DNA of 64,000 nt from Bacillota bacterium (GCA_023424965.1 JAFADI010000100.1:1-64000), one strand, 5' to 3'. Counted from the first letter of the stretch, positions 33,237 through 42,665 are shown. Program-made: numbers and translations. The notes: generated by a model not told the origin, from the sequence alone.

Positions 33237-35054
33237 TTACCTGATCTCCGGCAAAAGCATCTCAACCGTTGTGCCTTTGCCCTGGATACTGAATATGTTT
33301 AAGCCAAACCCATTTCCATAGTTGAGCCTCAATCTCCGGTTGATGTTCCTCAGTGCGATCATGTCTTCTTCTCTTTCCGGCCGGTCGTCAAGCATTGCCT
33401 TTCTGATTTTTTCCAGGCGTTCTTCACCGATTCCCACGCCGTCATCCTGGACCACAATTTTTACCATCCCCTTGAGTCTGTAGCCCACAATATTGATTTC
33501 GCCCCGGTCCTTCTTTTTCTCAATGCCGTGGACAAGGGAATTTTCCACCAGCATCTGTATCATCAGCCCCGGAATTTTGCAGTCGTATACTTCCTCTTCA
33601 ATATCGTAGATGACCTTGAATTTGTCCTCAAATCGTATTCTCTGGATGGTAAGGTAATATTCCAGCTGCTCGATGGATTCCCGTACGGTGACAAGTTCAC
33701 TGGTTTTGGAAAAGATGACCCTGAAAAGCATGGACAGGGAATAGGTCATGTCCATGATGGGCTGCAGGCCATACTGCCTTGAAAGGGAGTAAATGGAATT
33801 CAGGGTGTTATAGAGAAAGTGGGGATTCACCTGCATTTGCATGGCCTTGATTTCGGCAAGGTTTTTTTCTTTCTCGATTTGCCTGTTTTTCTCCATGAGT
33901 TCCTGGATCCGGTCCATCATTTTGTTAAACCTTCTGGCCAGAATCTGAAATTCCTCAATGGCATTAAATTTTATCCTTGCATCCAGGTCTCCGTCATCCG
34001 CAATGGTTTCCATAACCGATTTAATTTCCGTTATGGGCCTGGAGATCCACAGGGCGATAAAAGTGGCGATGAGGATAAATGCAATACAGCCCACGGCGAT
34101 GACCACAATGGTGTATTTAAACAACCCCTTGTTTTTTTCCAGGAGATCGTCCTCCGTCACCAGGACCAGTATCTTCCATCCGCTGTTTATCGAAGTGTTG
34201 TAGATCCCCAGATATTTGCGGCCTGAGATGCTGATGTCGCCATAGCCTGAATTTGCGCTGGAAACCAGTTCTGCCAGTTCCGGTTCCACCGTCTTGAACA
34301 GCATATCCGGCAGGTCGGTATGCAAATACCGGTTGTCCTCGTCCAGTATAAAAATCCTGGCTTTAATTCCAACGGTGCTTGTACCCAGAATGTTTGAAAG
34401 AAATCCATCCTTGAAATTTATGATGATTTTACCCAGTTCTTCTCCGGTTTTGGTGCTTATGATCCTTTTTACCGCCATAATGCTGGGGTAACTCCTTGGG
34501 GTGCTGTTTACATCCTGTCCTTTTGGGAGTTCCATGCCTTCTTCGATAATGAGGGGACGTTCCTCTCCCATCCATATCATCTTGAGAGGTTTTTCCGCCA
34601 GCTTTGAATTTATTTTTTCCTCAATTTCAGGGCTGATGCTCTCCGGTTTTATAAACATGTTTTTTGAAGAAAAAAAGTTGCCGTTGTTGGATATGAAGTT
34701 TACAGATTGGACGTCGGTCCTGTCTCCGGTGACCGACAGCAGGATATCTTTCTTAAAACTGAAAAACCGTTTATAGTAGTCGTAGGACAGGTTATCCAGA
34801 GCTTCATTGAAGATGCTCAGGGAATTGTTGGAAAACAAAGGCCAGGTCCTCTTGTCAACTTCCACCAGCTTTTCGTCCAGCAGTTTGTTGGTCTGGTCCA
34901 CCGTTTGCTGCAAATACATGGTTGTGTCATTGAGGAGAAATTTGTTCTGGCTCAAAAATGAAAAGGAATTAAACGTCGTTATCGGTATAACGATGATTAC
35001 AACAAAGGAAATGATCAACCGATTACGAAAAGTGTTCAGATATAACCGCTTCAA
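33237..35054 (-). CDS. YesM-type membrane sensor histidine kinase
   Basis: The 605-residue kinase has a membrane helix near residues 12-35, an extracytoplasmic sensor domain of about 260 residues (Cache-like), a second helix near 310, a HAMP linker, and the LytS/YesM-type His_kinase domain. The phospho-histidine is in QVNPHFLYNTLNSIYS. The ATPase part ends with VQDDGVGIGEERL and IQGKGTTVEMLLP. TTG 35054 after GGGGTGG is preferred as start. It is the partner of the downstream AraC-type regulator and binding lipoprotein. Confidence 0.9.
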   Translation of the reverse strand: MKRLYLNTFRNRLIISFVVIIVIPITTFNSFSFLSQNKFLLNDTTMYLQQTVDQTNKLLDEKLVEVDKRTWPLFSNNSLSIFNEALDNLSYDYYKRFFSFKKDILLSVTGDRTDVQSVNFISNNGNFFSSKNMFIKPESISPEIEEKINSKLAEKPLKMIWMGEERPLIIEEGMELPKGQDVNSTPRSYPSIMAVKRIISTKTGEELGKIIINFKDGFLSNILGTSTVGIKARIFILDEDNRYLHTDLPDMLFKTVEPELAELVSSANSGYGDISISGRKYLGIYNTSINSGWKILVLVTEDDLLEKNKGLFKYTIVVIAVGCIAFILIATFIALWISRPITEIKSVMETIADDGDLDARIKFNAIEEFQILARRFNKMMDRIQELMEKNRQIEKEKNLAEIKAMQMQVNPHFLYNTLNSIYSLSRQYGLQPIMDMTYSLSMLFRVIFSKTSELVTVRESIEQLEYYLTIQRIRFEDKFKVIYDIEEEVYDCKIPGLMIQMLVENSLVHGIEKKKDRGEINIVGYRLKGMVKIVVQDDGVGIGEERLEKIRKAMLDDRPEREEDMIALRNINRRLRLNYGNGFGLNIFSIQGKGTTVEMLLPEIR

Positions 35055-35194
35055 ATTCCCACCCCAATGCCGCAAATGATACAATTTACATAATACTATT
35101 TTTGCATGCCTCTATGGATTTTGTCGAGGTCTTTTTTTATTTCCGTCATCTATTTCCCTACGCCCATGCAGCGGGAGAATCGCAGACGCTCTCG

Positions 35195-36049
35195 TCATTC
35201 TGCCTTTCCGTTCACCATGCAGGTCCTTATCCACCCTTTTACCACCGCCTTGATTTTTTCCTTTACAGGCTTTATGACATCCAGCGTATACGGATTTGTC
35301 CCCCTTCTTTCCAGTTCTTCCCTGAGGCTGTTCATATAGGTGCAGTGAATGATGGTGCCCACATTCACCTTATTGATCCCGTTTCTTATGGCCTTCTGCA
35401 CATCCTCCACAGGAATCCCCGTTCCTCCGTGCAGCACCAGCGGGATATGGACGGCGGCATTCACCTGGGCCAGCCTTTCAAAGTTGATTTCCGGCCTGCC
35501 CTCATAAAATCCGTGAGCCGTCCCGATTCCCACGGCAAGGGAGTCCACTGCCGTTTCTTCTGCCAGCCTCACTGCCTCCCTCACATCCACCAGAAAATCC
35601 CCTCCACTGAAATCTCCTTCAATGCCCTTCCCTTTAATCCTGCCCAGTTCCGCCTCCACATGCACCCCTCTGGGATGGGCATAGGAAACCACCTCCTTGA
35701 CCATCCTTATATTTTCTTCCAGGTCATATTTGGAGGCGTCGATCATCACCGAAGGATATCCGCAGTCGATGGCGTCCTTGCACATCTCCACACGGAAGGA
35801 ATGGTCCAGGTGGTGGATCAGCGGTATTTTTGCCTTTTCCATGGCTGCCTCACCGAAGGCGCCGCAGATATGGGCTCCTATTTCCGTCACCACCAATGGA
35901 TTTGAAGCGATCATCACCGGCGCTTCTTCCTCTTCCGCCGCTTCAACAATGGCTAAAAAGTCCCATAGGTCCGAATAGTTGAAGGCCGGAATGGCATAAC
36001 CCCCCTGATCCGCCCTCTTTAAAAGCTCTTTCAGTCTATCCCTGTTCAT
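35195..36049 (-). CDS. Class II fructose/tagatose-bisphosphate-type aldolase
   Basis: The 284-residue zinc aldolase belongs to the FbaA/GatY/KbaY family. Metal and active-site regions are LIHHLDHSFR, VHVEAELGRIKG, VGIGTAHGFYEG and PLVLHGGTGIPVEDVQKAI, followed by INKVNVGTII. It cleaves a phosphorylated ketose to dihydroxyacetone phosphate and an aldehyde. The exact sugar cannot be told from sequence; tagatose-, fructose- or another ketose phosphate are possible. It lies 15 bases after the PfkB-type kinase gene, so the two probably act in sequence. Confidence 0.9.
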   Translation of the reverse strand: MNRDRLKELLKRADQGGYAIPAFNYSDLWDFLAIVEAAEEEEAPVMIASNPLVVTEIGAHICGAFGEAAMEKAKIPLIHHLDHSFRVEMCKDAIDCGYPSVMIDASKYDLEENIRMVKEVVSYAHPRGVHVEAELGRIKGKGIEGDFSGGDFLVDVREAVRLAEETAVDSLAVGIGTAHGFYEGRPEINFERLAQVNAAVHIPLVLHGGTGIPVEDVQKAIRNGINKVNVGTIIHCTYMNSLREELERRGTNPYTLDVIKPVKEKIKAVVKGWIRTCMVNGKAE

Positions 36050-36064
36050 AAGTCCCTTCCTTTT

Positions 36065-36997
36065 CTACGTGTTGTTATTTTTGATAAACTTCATGACGGA
36101 TTCAAAATCCGGGATTCCGCTGGTGGCACCCAGTTGACCGATGCAATGGGCCGAAACCGCCGATGCAAACCTGCCGCAGGCGCGCAAGTCCCATCCCCTG
36201 GCAATTCCGGTCAGAAAGCCTGCCACAAAGGCATCTCCCGCTCCCGTCGTGTCCACCGCCTCCACGTCGTATGCTTTCTGGTAAAAGCTTTCTCCCTTAC
36301 CTTTTATGTAGCACCCTTCTTTCCCCAATTTTATGACCACCGTCCCCACTCCCTCCTCCAGTAAAAAACCGGCCATGTCTTCAGGACTGTTCCTTTTTGT
36401 TATTTCCTTCGCTTCATTATAGCTGGGCATGAAAAAGTCCAGGTGCTTGAGGCAGGGTCGGATGATCTCAAGCCAGCGGCCGGTTGTATCCCAGGTGACA
36501 TCCATGGAGGTCACCTTATTTTTAAGCCTGGCCAGATGAAATAGCCTTTCCGCTCCCTGCCCGTCAAAGCAGGGCAGCAAATAAGTCCCCCCTACATGGA
36601 CAATTTTGCATTCATCCACCATCGCCGTATCTACATGCTCAAAAGAGAACAAATCATTGGTTCCGCCATAATATAAAAAGGTTCTGTCCCCGTGTCCATT
36701 GATGAGTACGATGACGGCGGCGGTGGAGGTCCCGGGGACCACCCGCAGTCCCCGTACATCAATGCCGTAATTCCTGATGGTTTTCATAAGAAATTCTCCG
36801 AAGCCGTCCTCTCCCACAAGCCCGGCAAACCCTACGCTGTTTCCCAGGATCTTCAGATCGATGGCCGTATTGAGGCAATCCCCGCCATTTTTTATACTGA
36901 TATGCTCCACTCTTTTGGTATCTACATTGAAATCCACCTCATCCACAGGCTTTGCCAGGATGTCCGCCACCAGCTGCCCCACACATAAAATATCCAT
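36065..36997 (-). CDS. PfkB family carbohydrate kinase
   Basis: The 310-residue ribokinase-fold kinase has the N-terminal substrate-binding glycine motif SIKNGGDCLNTAIDLKILG. The C-terminal catalytic signature is DTTGAGDAFVAGFLTGI, with the base aspartate. MDILCVGQL begins after GGGGGA; an upstream part of the frame is not needed. It probably phosphorylates the sugar imported by the adjacent ABC system, giving the substrate of the aldolase. The sugar is unknown; fructokinase, tagatose-phosphate kinase or a rarer ketose kinase are all possible. Confidence 0.88.
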   Translation of the reverse strand: MDILCVGQLVADILAKPVDEVDFNVDTKRVEHISIKNGGDCLNTAIDLKILGNSVGFAGLVGEDGFGEFLMKTIRNYGIDVRGLRVVPGTSTAAVIVLINGHGDRTFLYYGGTNDLFSFEHVDTAMVDECKIVHVGGTYLLPCFDGQGAERLFHLARLKNKVTSMDVTWDTTGRWLEIIRPCLKHLDFFMPSYNEAKEITKRNSPEDMAGFLLEEGVGTVVIKLGKEGCYIKGKGESFYQKAYDVEAVDTTGAGDAFVAGFLTGIARGWDLRACGRFASAVSAHCIGQLGATSGIPDFESVMKFIKNNNT

Positions 36998-37033
36998 AGA
37001 ATCCCCCTGCCGCCAATCCATCCGCTTATTGTT

Positions 37034-37069
37034 CATAACCCCCTCATTATTGACAACAAGGGGGTTATG
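37034..37069. terminator. Strong hairpin between binding-protein and kinase genes
   Basis: CATAACCCCCT-N14-AGGGGGTTATG is perfect but has no T-run in either direction. It lies after the binding-protein stop and before the kinase. It is more likely an mRNA-stability or attenuating structure, which would keep the binding-protein transcript in excess, than a full terminator. Confidence 0.6.
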
Positions 37070-37082
37070 GGAATTTTCACCG

Positions 37083-38132
37083 TCAGTCGTTGGTATAGAA
37101 CCACTTGCTTATTTCAGGGTCGTTCATGTTTTCCTTGGTGGCTACCACGCTCTCAATCAGTTTGTTTTTTACAATCTTGTCCTTCTGCCCGTTGAAGTAA
37201 TAATAGGCATATTCCGCTGCCGTCTCCCCTATGGCCATGGGCTTCTGTACCACGGTGGCATCGATTTCACCCTTCTTTAAAGCTTCGATTTGGGCCGGCC
37301 CTGCGTCGTAGCACATGATGGGTATTTTTACTCCCTTGGCCTTTATGCCGTTGGCAATGCCTGTGGCGGCAAAAAGATTGGTTCCGAAGGCTCCTGCCAG
37401 CTTGGGATGTGAAAGCATTATTTCCTGGATCTGTGCCGCCGCCTTTTCCGCCTGGTCGTTGCAATACTGCTTGCTTACCAGCTTGACATCGGGATAGGCC
37501 TTCAGTCCGTCTTCAAAGCCCTTTTGCCTCGCATCGGTGGTGGTTATTCCCGGTTTCGTATTGATAACGGCCACCTCGCCTTTGTTTCCGATGAGCTTGG
37601 CAAGGATATCGGCGGCCACTTTGCCGCCCTGCAAATTGTCCGAGGTTATATTGGCAATGATAAAGCTTTCATCTTTGATGTTGGTATCAACGGTCATCAC
37701 CGGAATACCCGCCTCCGAGCATTTCTTCAACGGTGCGATCATCGTTTCGTCGTTGTTCGGAGCCGTAATCAGCATGTCGACCTTTTTGGCGATCATGCTC
37801 TCAATGATCGGCGTTTGCTTGGTGTAGTCCCATTCCGTGGCGCCCTGGGTCAGCACCTTTGTCCCGTCTTTAAACAATCCAGCTACCTTGGACTCAAGCC
37901 CTCTTCTCATGCTCACATAGAAAGCATCTCCAGCCACACCCATTACAAACGCCAGGGTCTTGCCTTTAACCTCGGCTTTTGCCGGCACTTCAGCCTTTGT
38001 ATCCGCCGGCTTTGCATCTGCGGCCTTTGTGTCCGCGGCCGGCGCTGCAGGAGCTTTGGCCGAACCGCAGCCCGAAAGCATCAAACCCATACTCAATACT
38101 AGCACCAGTACATATGCAATTGTTCTCCTCAT
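37083..38132 (-). CDS. Sugar ABC transporter substrate-binding lipoprotein (RbsB-like), copy 1
   Basis: The 349-residue protein has a signal peptide with lipobox LMLSGCG (cysteine at about 22). An alanine/lysine-rich linker of about 35 residues follows, then a periplasmic-binding-protein type 1 fold. Motifs include KTLAFVMGVAGDAFYVSMRRG, DMLITAPNNDETM, VMTVDTNI and IMCYDAGPAQIEALKKGEIDATVVQKP. AAGGAGG precedes the ATG. It lies downstream of the permease. A paralogue occurs at 40223-41227 with the same C-terminal NM(N)(D/E)PEISKWFY ending. The sugar is not known. Confidence 0.92.
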   Translation of the reverse strand: MRRTIAYVLVLVLSMGLMLSGCGSAKAPAAPAADTKAADAKPADTKAEVPAKAEVKGKTLAFVMGVAGDAFYVSMRRGLESKVAGLFKDGTKVLTQGATEWDYTKQTPIIESMIAKKVDMLITAPNNDETMIAPLKKCSEAGIPVMTVDTNIKDESFIIANITSDNLQGGKVAADILAKLIGNKGEVAVINTKPGITTTDARQKGFEDGLKAYPDVKLVSKQYCNDQAEKAAAQIQEIMLSHPKLAGAFGTNLFAATGIANGIKAKGVKIPIMCYDAGPAQIEALKKGEIDATVVQKPMAIGETAAEYAYYYFNGQKDKIVKNKLIESVVATKENMNDPEISKWFYTND

Positions 38133-38232
38133 TTACAAACGACCTCCTTTTAATTAGTGGTGACAGTTTTCCGGGCGTAAATTTCCCACCTGTTCATCCG
38201 CTCATTTGCATCCCTCCCTTTCCACGCCATGT

Positions 38233-39234
38233 TCACTGCTTGTTCCGGATCTGGTCCACATAAACCGCCGATATGATAATGACTCCGATGGAAACCATCT
38301 GCCAGAAGGGAGTGACATCGATCATTACCAGCCCTGTAACCAGAATGGAAATGATCCCCGCTCCGATGACGGAGCCCAGCATGCTTCCCGAACCTCCCAT
38401 GACGCTGGTGCCTCCGATGACAACGGCTGCCACCGCATTCAGGTTTACATTTGCCCCGGTCAGGGGAGAAGCGGTGTTGAACCTCAATATCATCAGCAGT
38501 CCGGTGAGTGCCGCAATGGTGGAGGAAATCATATACACCTTGATCAGATGCCTGTCTACATTTATTCCCGCTCTCCTTGAGGCTTCCGCGTTGCTCCCTA
38601 TGGAGTAGGTGTGGATGCCGAAGCGCATTTTGGCGAGAATGACGAAGGCGAGGATTGCGATGACCCAGCTGACAATGGTGGAAAACCCGAACATCTTAAA
38701 AAGTATGATATTTCCCACTTCTCCCATTTGCAGGGGCAGTCCCACGATGTCGGTCCCCTTGCTGAAAATAAAGCCCAGGCCCTGCAATATCCCCATGGTA
38801 CCTAAAGTTGCGATAAAGGGAGTGATCTTCATTTTTGTGATGATGATGCCGTTAACGGCTCCGATGATTGCCCCCATCAGCAAGCCGCATACAACTCCCG
38901 TAAGGATGGCCAGGGTGGAACCCATCACCGGAACCAGGGCCCTGATCAGAATGGCCGCAGAAACTCCCACAAACCCTTCTACCGCCCCTACCGACAGGTC
39001 TATGCCCCCGGTGATGATTACAAAAGTTTCTCCGATGGCCAGCAGCAAAATCTCCGACATGTATACAAAGGTACTTGACCAGTAGGCCGTGGTAAAAAAA
39101 TTCGGCTCAATGGCGGTAAATACCAGTACGATAAACAGAAACACCCCAATGGTCCAGTAATCGCCTATCCGCTCCATGATCCGGGACCATTTGATCCTTA
39201 AATCCGCCTTGTTTTTTTCCAGCATTCCCCTCAT
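38233..39234 (-). CDS. Sugar ABC transporter permease (RbsC/BPD_transp_2)
   Basis: The 333-residue integral membrane protein belongs to the ribose/galactose permease family, with about nine helices. Signatures are ITGGIDLSVGAVEGFVGVSAAIL, FIATLGTMGILQGLGFIFS, IGSNAEASRRAGINVDR, and GGTSVMGGSGSMLGSVIGAGIISIL. The start at ATG 39234 follows AGGAGG; the longer frame overlaps the ATPase gene and lacks a ribosome site. One permease gene implies a homodimeric channel. Confidence 0.93.
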   Translation of the reverse strand: MRGMLEKNKADLRIKWSRIMERIGDYWTIGVFLFIVLVFTAIEPNFFTTAYWSSTFVYMSEILLLAIGETFVIITGGIDLSVGAVEGFVGVSAAILIRALVPVMGSTLAILTGVVCGLLMGAIIGAVNGIIITKMKITPFIATLGTMGILQGLGFIFSKGTDIVGLPLQMGEVGNIILFKMFGFSTIVSWVIAILAFVILAKMRFGIHTYSIGSNAEASRRAGINVDRHLIKVYMISSTIAALTGLLMILRFNTASPLTGANVNLNAVAAVVIGGTSVMGGSGSMLGSVIGAGIISILVTGLVMIDVTPFWQMVSIGVIIISAVYVDQIRNKQ

Positions 39235-39262
39235 GCCTTTGCCTCCTGTCTGAAATATATTC

Positions 39263-40030
39263 TCAATGGCGCGCCATAAAGGTCTTTGACCCGGTAATCC
39301 ATTGCACCACCTCGTCAATTCCCGTTTCTCCCCGATTCAGCTCTACGATGGTTTTGCCAAGGCGGAGAACCGTAATCCTGTCGCACACCTCCATGACATG
39401 GGGCAGGGTGTGGCTGATAAGAATTACCGACAGGCCCCTGGCTTTTATTTCGTTGATGAGATCCAGGACCATCTGGGACTGTTCCACCCCCAGGGCGGCC
39501 GTGGGCTCATCCATGATGATGATCTTTTTGCCCCACGCCACGGACCGGGCGATGGCCACACACTGCCGCTGCCCTCCCGACAGGGTCCCCACCTTCTGGT
39601 CGATGGATTTTATCGTAATCCTCAAGCGTTTTAGCTCTTCACTGACAAACTCCTTCATGGCCTTTCTGTTCACAAACCCCAGCTTGCCGAGAATGCCCCC
39701 ACAGGTCTCTTCCCTCCCCAAAAATATGTTGGAGTATACATCCAGATGGGGTGCAATGGCCAGATCCTGGTAAACCGTCTCAATTCCCGCCGCGATGGAA
39801 TCCTTGGGGCTTTCAAAATTGACTTCCCTGCCGTCCAGGAACAGCCTTCCCTTATCCTTTTTGTGAACTCCCGATAAAACCTTTATGAACGTAGATTTTC
39901 CCGCCCCATTGTCTCCTACCAGACCGACGACCTCACCTTTTGCTATCTCAAAATCCACCTTTTCAAGGGCAATTACACTTCCAAAATGCTTTGCGATTCC
40001 TTCGGCTTTCAATACGGGCTGGCCTTCCAT
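39263..40030 (-). CDS. Sugar ABC transporter ATP-binding protein, single-domain
   Basis: The 255-residue ATPase has Walker A GDNGAGKSTFIK, a signature TLSGGQRQCVAIARS, Walker B IIIMDEPTAALG and the switch histidine ISHTLPH. It resembles one half of RbsA/MglA. Those are double-domain proteins of about 500 residues; this one has only one domain, as in FrcA-type systems. It is first in a unit with the permease and copy-1 binding protein, and lies after the terminator of copy 2. Confidence 0.92.
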   Translation of the reverse strand: MEGQPVLKAEGIAKHFGSVIALEKVDFEIAKGEVVGLVGDNGAGKSTFIKVLSGVHKKDKGRLFLDGREVNFESPKDSIAAGIETVYQDLAIAPHLDVYSNIFLGREETCGGILGKLGFVNRKAMKEFVSEELKRLRITIKSIDQKVGTLSGGQRQCVAIARSVAWGKKIIIMDEPTAALGVEQSQMVLDLINEIKARGLSVILISHTLPHVMEVCDRITVLRLGKTIVELNRGETGIDEVVQWITGSKTFMARH

Positions 40031-40201
40031 CCCAAAAGCACCTCCTCAAAAATTTTGCCGTCCCTTCTTCAGATAAAGCATGGTTTAATTCTAAGGCAAG
40101 GAAAAATATATTTGTAGGAGACGATTTTGAATTTTGTGGGGTTGGTTTGTGAATTTGGGACATTTATTGGGAAAAGGACAAGAAATGCGATGAAAAGAAA
40201 A

Positions 40202-40233
40202 ATGGCCGGTAAAATTTTGTTTTTACCGGCCAT
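40202..40233 (-). terminator. Rho-independent terminator overlapping the binding-protein stop
   Basis: ATGGCCGGTAAAA...TTTTACCGGCCAT on the minus strand is followed by TTTTC. The stop codon of the copy-2 binding protein lies inside the stem. It separates the ROK/binding-protein unit from the ATPase/permease unit. Confidence 0.8.
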
Positions 40234-41227
40234 TCGCATAGAACCATTTGCTTATTTCAGGTTCATTCATATTCTCCTGCGTGGTTACGATGCTTGGAAC
40301 CAGGGTGCGCCTCGGGATCTTATCCTTCTGGCCGCTGAAGAAATAATACACGTAGTCCCCTGCGATTTCCCCGATTGCCAGAGGCTTCTGCACCACCGTG
40401 GCGGAAATTTCACCCTTTCTCAAGCTGTCAATTTCCGTGGGACCCGCATCATAGCATACAATGGGTATTTTTACTCCTTTGGCCTTCAGCCCGTGGGAAA
40501 TTCCGATGGCGCTGTACAGGTTGGTGCCGAAGACTCCCGCCAGGGCGGGATATTCACGGAGTATTTCCTGTATCTGTACGGCCGCCTTTTCAGGCTGGTT
40601 ACTGCAGTACTGCCTGCTTACAAGCTCAATCTCCCGGAAAGGCTTCAACCCTTCCTCAAAACCTTCAACCCTTGCATCGGAGGTGGTAACACCGGGGTTG
40701 GTGTTAATCAGCGCAATCTGTCCCCGGCTGCCGATCAACCCGGCAAGGGCTCTGGCTGCGGCTTCCCCTCCCTGAAAATTGTCCGAGGTAATATTGGCAG
40801 TGACGAAGCTGCTGTCTTCGATGTCGGTATCCACCGTCATGACCGGAATGCCTGCCTCCGCACACTTCTTTAAAGGCCCTCTCATCTTTCTGGCACTTAC
40901 CGGCGCTGCAATCAGCATGTCTACTTTTTTGGCCGTCAGACCCTCTATGATCCTGGCCTGCTGTACTGCATCCCACTGGGTGGCTCCCTGATAAAGTACC
41001 ATAAATCCATGCTCTTCCGCCTTGTTCTGCAAGCCCCTGTTTACGCTTATATAGAAAGCGTCATTTATAAGGCCCGCCACAAAGGCAACTTTCAGATTCT
41101 TTTGCATGGGCGCTGCAGGCTCAAGAACCGTGCCGGACCCGGGGAAGGTTTGCCCTCCGCTGCAGCCGGCAAGCGGTAATCCCATACACAACAGGAACAA
41201 CAGAAGATGTGCAGCACGCTTTTTCAC
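40223..41227 (-). CDS. Sugar ABC transporter substrate-binding lipoprotein (RbsB-like), copy 2
   Basis: The 334-residue paralogue of the protein at 37083-38132 shares most fold motifs (VAFVAGLINDAFYISVNRG, MTVDTDIEDSSFVTANITSDNFQGG, IVCYDAGPTEIDSLRKGEISATVVQKP). It has its own lipobox LPLAGCSG and a shorter linker. GTG 41227 after GGGGGG is chosen; the longer upstream frame overlaps the ROK gene antisense-like and lacks a ribosome site. It directly follows the ROK regulator gene (25 bases). It may widen the substrate range or serve sensing. Confidence 0.9.
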   Translation of the reverse strand: MKKRAAHLLLFLLCMGLPLAGCSGGQTFPGSGTVLEPAAPMQKNLKVAFVAGLINDAFYISVNRGLQNKAEEHGFMVLYQGATQWDAVQQARIIEGLTAKKVDMLIAAPVSARKMRGPLKKCAEAGIPVMTVDTDIEDSSFVTANITSDNFQGGEAAARALAGLIGSRGQIALINTNPGVTTSDARVEGFEEGLKPFREIELVSRQYCSNQPEKAAVQIQEILREYPALAGVFGTNLYSAIGISHGLKAKGVKIPIVCYDAGPTEIDSLRKGEISATVVQKPLAIGEIAGDYVYYFFSGQKDKIPRRTLVPSIVTTQENMNEPEISKWFYANGR

Positions 41228-41252
41228 AGGAACAGCCCCCCGCTCCATTTGT

Positions 41253-42449
41253 TTATTTTGTTTTGGACAGATCGTCGAAGACCATGGCCAGTGCGCCCAT
41301 TGCCCCGCTTTCTTTGCCGAAAGAGGAACGGACCTTGATGGTTTTTTTAGCTTTGGACAGAAAAGGCCTCTGGTCCAGGTATTCCACTGTTTTGTCAAAA
41401 AGCCCGGGACACTTTTCGATAAAATATCCGCTGAAATAGATGATGTCCGGGTCGATAATACTGATGATGTTTCCTGCGGCGATGTTCAGGTAATAGGCGC
41501 ATTGGTCAATGGCTTCCACGCTGACCTTGTCCCCTGCCTCCGCACAGCTTATCAATTCATCCAGAGATATGTCTCCTTTTCCAAAAAGGCTTTCTTCCCC
41601 ATTCTCCAGCGCTTCCAGGGCATATCTCACCGCCGCCTTTCCGTCCGCATATGCTTCCAGGCAGCCCTTGTTGCCACAGGAGCACGGATATCCGTCCACC
41701 TGTACGACTGTATGCCCGATGTCCATGCCTCCGTCGATGAAGCCATGAAAGCTGTTCCCTTCCATGACCATTCCTCCGCCCACGCCCGAGTCGTATACAT
41801 TGATGGCGAAAATCTTTTTAAAGCCAAGGGCCTTTCCGAACCAATACTCGGCCAGGGCCGCACAGAAGGTTTCTTTGCCGATATAAGTCCTTATGCCTGT
41901 CTTTTCGGCAATGATCTCTTTTATGGGCACATCCTTCCATCCCGGCAATTTCGGCGGGTTCAGCATCCTTCCTGTTGAATGGTCATAGGGTCCCGGAATT
42001 GCCAGTCCCACTCCCAGTACTTTTCCTTTTTCGATGTTATTGCTCTCAATGCTTTTCTCGATCAAACCGACGATTTTTTCGATGACATAATCCTTCCCTT
42101 TATCAAGCTCTGAAACGGTATGAAGCTTGTCGATGACCTTTGCCTGGAAATCACTCAGAATGCAGATGATCTCCGTTGTATTGAGCTCGATTCCCACGGC
42201 GTAGCCCGCCTCCGGGTTCAGTTCCAGGTTTATGGGCTTCCTCCCCCCCATGGACTTGCCGCTGCCCACTTCCAGCAGCAGCTTTCCTTCCAGCAGTTCC
42301 TTGATGATATTTGTGATGGTTCCCGTCGTTAACCCTGTTTTAGTCACAAGATCCCTTCTGGGTATGGTTCCCGCCTTGCGCACCACATTTAGTACATGGA
42401 GGGTGTTGATTTCTTTCATGGTCTGGCTGTTGATTTTTTTAAAACTCAT
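41253..42449 (-). CDS. ROK family transcriptional regulator (XylR/NagC type)
   Basis: The 398-residue protein has an N-terminal winged helix, TLHVLNVVRKAGTIPRRDLVTKTGLTTGTITNIIKELLE, joined to a ROK sugar-kinase-like domain. The ROK domain has the zinc motif PCSCGNKGCLEAYADG and the DIGHTVVQVDG stretch; the kinase-type ATP and catalytic residues look only partly kept. Such proteins repress sugar genes until the sugar binds. It heads the ABC locus and probably controls it. GAGG precedes ATG 42449. Confidence 0.92.
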   Translation of the reverse strand: MSFKKINSQTMKEINTLHVLNVVRKAGTIPRRDLVTKTGLTTGTITNIIKELLEGKLLLEVGSGKSMGGRKPINLELNPEAGYAVGIELNTTEIICILSDFQAKVIDKLHTVSELDKGKDYVIEKIVGLIEKSIESNNIEKGKVLGVGLAIPGPYDHSTGRMLNPPKLPGWKDVPIKEIIAEKTGIRTYIGKETFCAALAEYWFGKALGFKKIFAINVYDSGVGGGMVMEGNSFHGFIDGGMDIGHTVVQVDGYPCSCGNKGCLEAYADGKAAVRYALEALENGEESLFGKGDISLDELISCAEAGDKVSVEAIDQCAYYLNIAAGNIISIIDPDIIYFSGYFIEKCPGLFDKTVEYLDQRPFLSKAKKTIKVRSSFGKESGAMGALAMVFDDLSKTK

Positions 42450-42596
42450 CGTCTACCTCAAATGGATTGATATTCGATCATTCATTTACAAATAAAATAA
42501 TTTTATGCTATTAATTCAACACAAACGGATAAAAACCTTTACCGGACCCCGTTTTTTTATTTATTTTCCTGCAAAGCTTCAAATACTCCGGGGCAT

Positions 42597-42647
42597 AAAA
42601 AGAAGGCATTGCCGTTCTTTTTGCAAAAACGACCTTCAATGCCTTCC
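42597..42647 (-). terminator. Rho-independent terminator of the alcohol dehydrogenase gene
   Basis: GAAGGCATTG pairs with CAATGCCTTC, with a long internal loop and a T-run on the minus strand. Confidence 0.75.
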
Positions 42648-42665
42648 TTGAATGTTATTTCCCGC

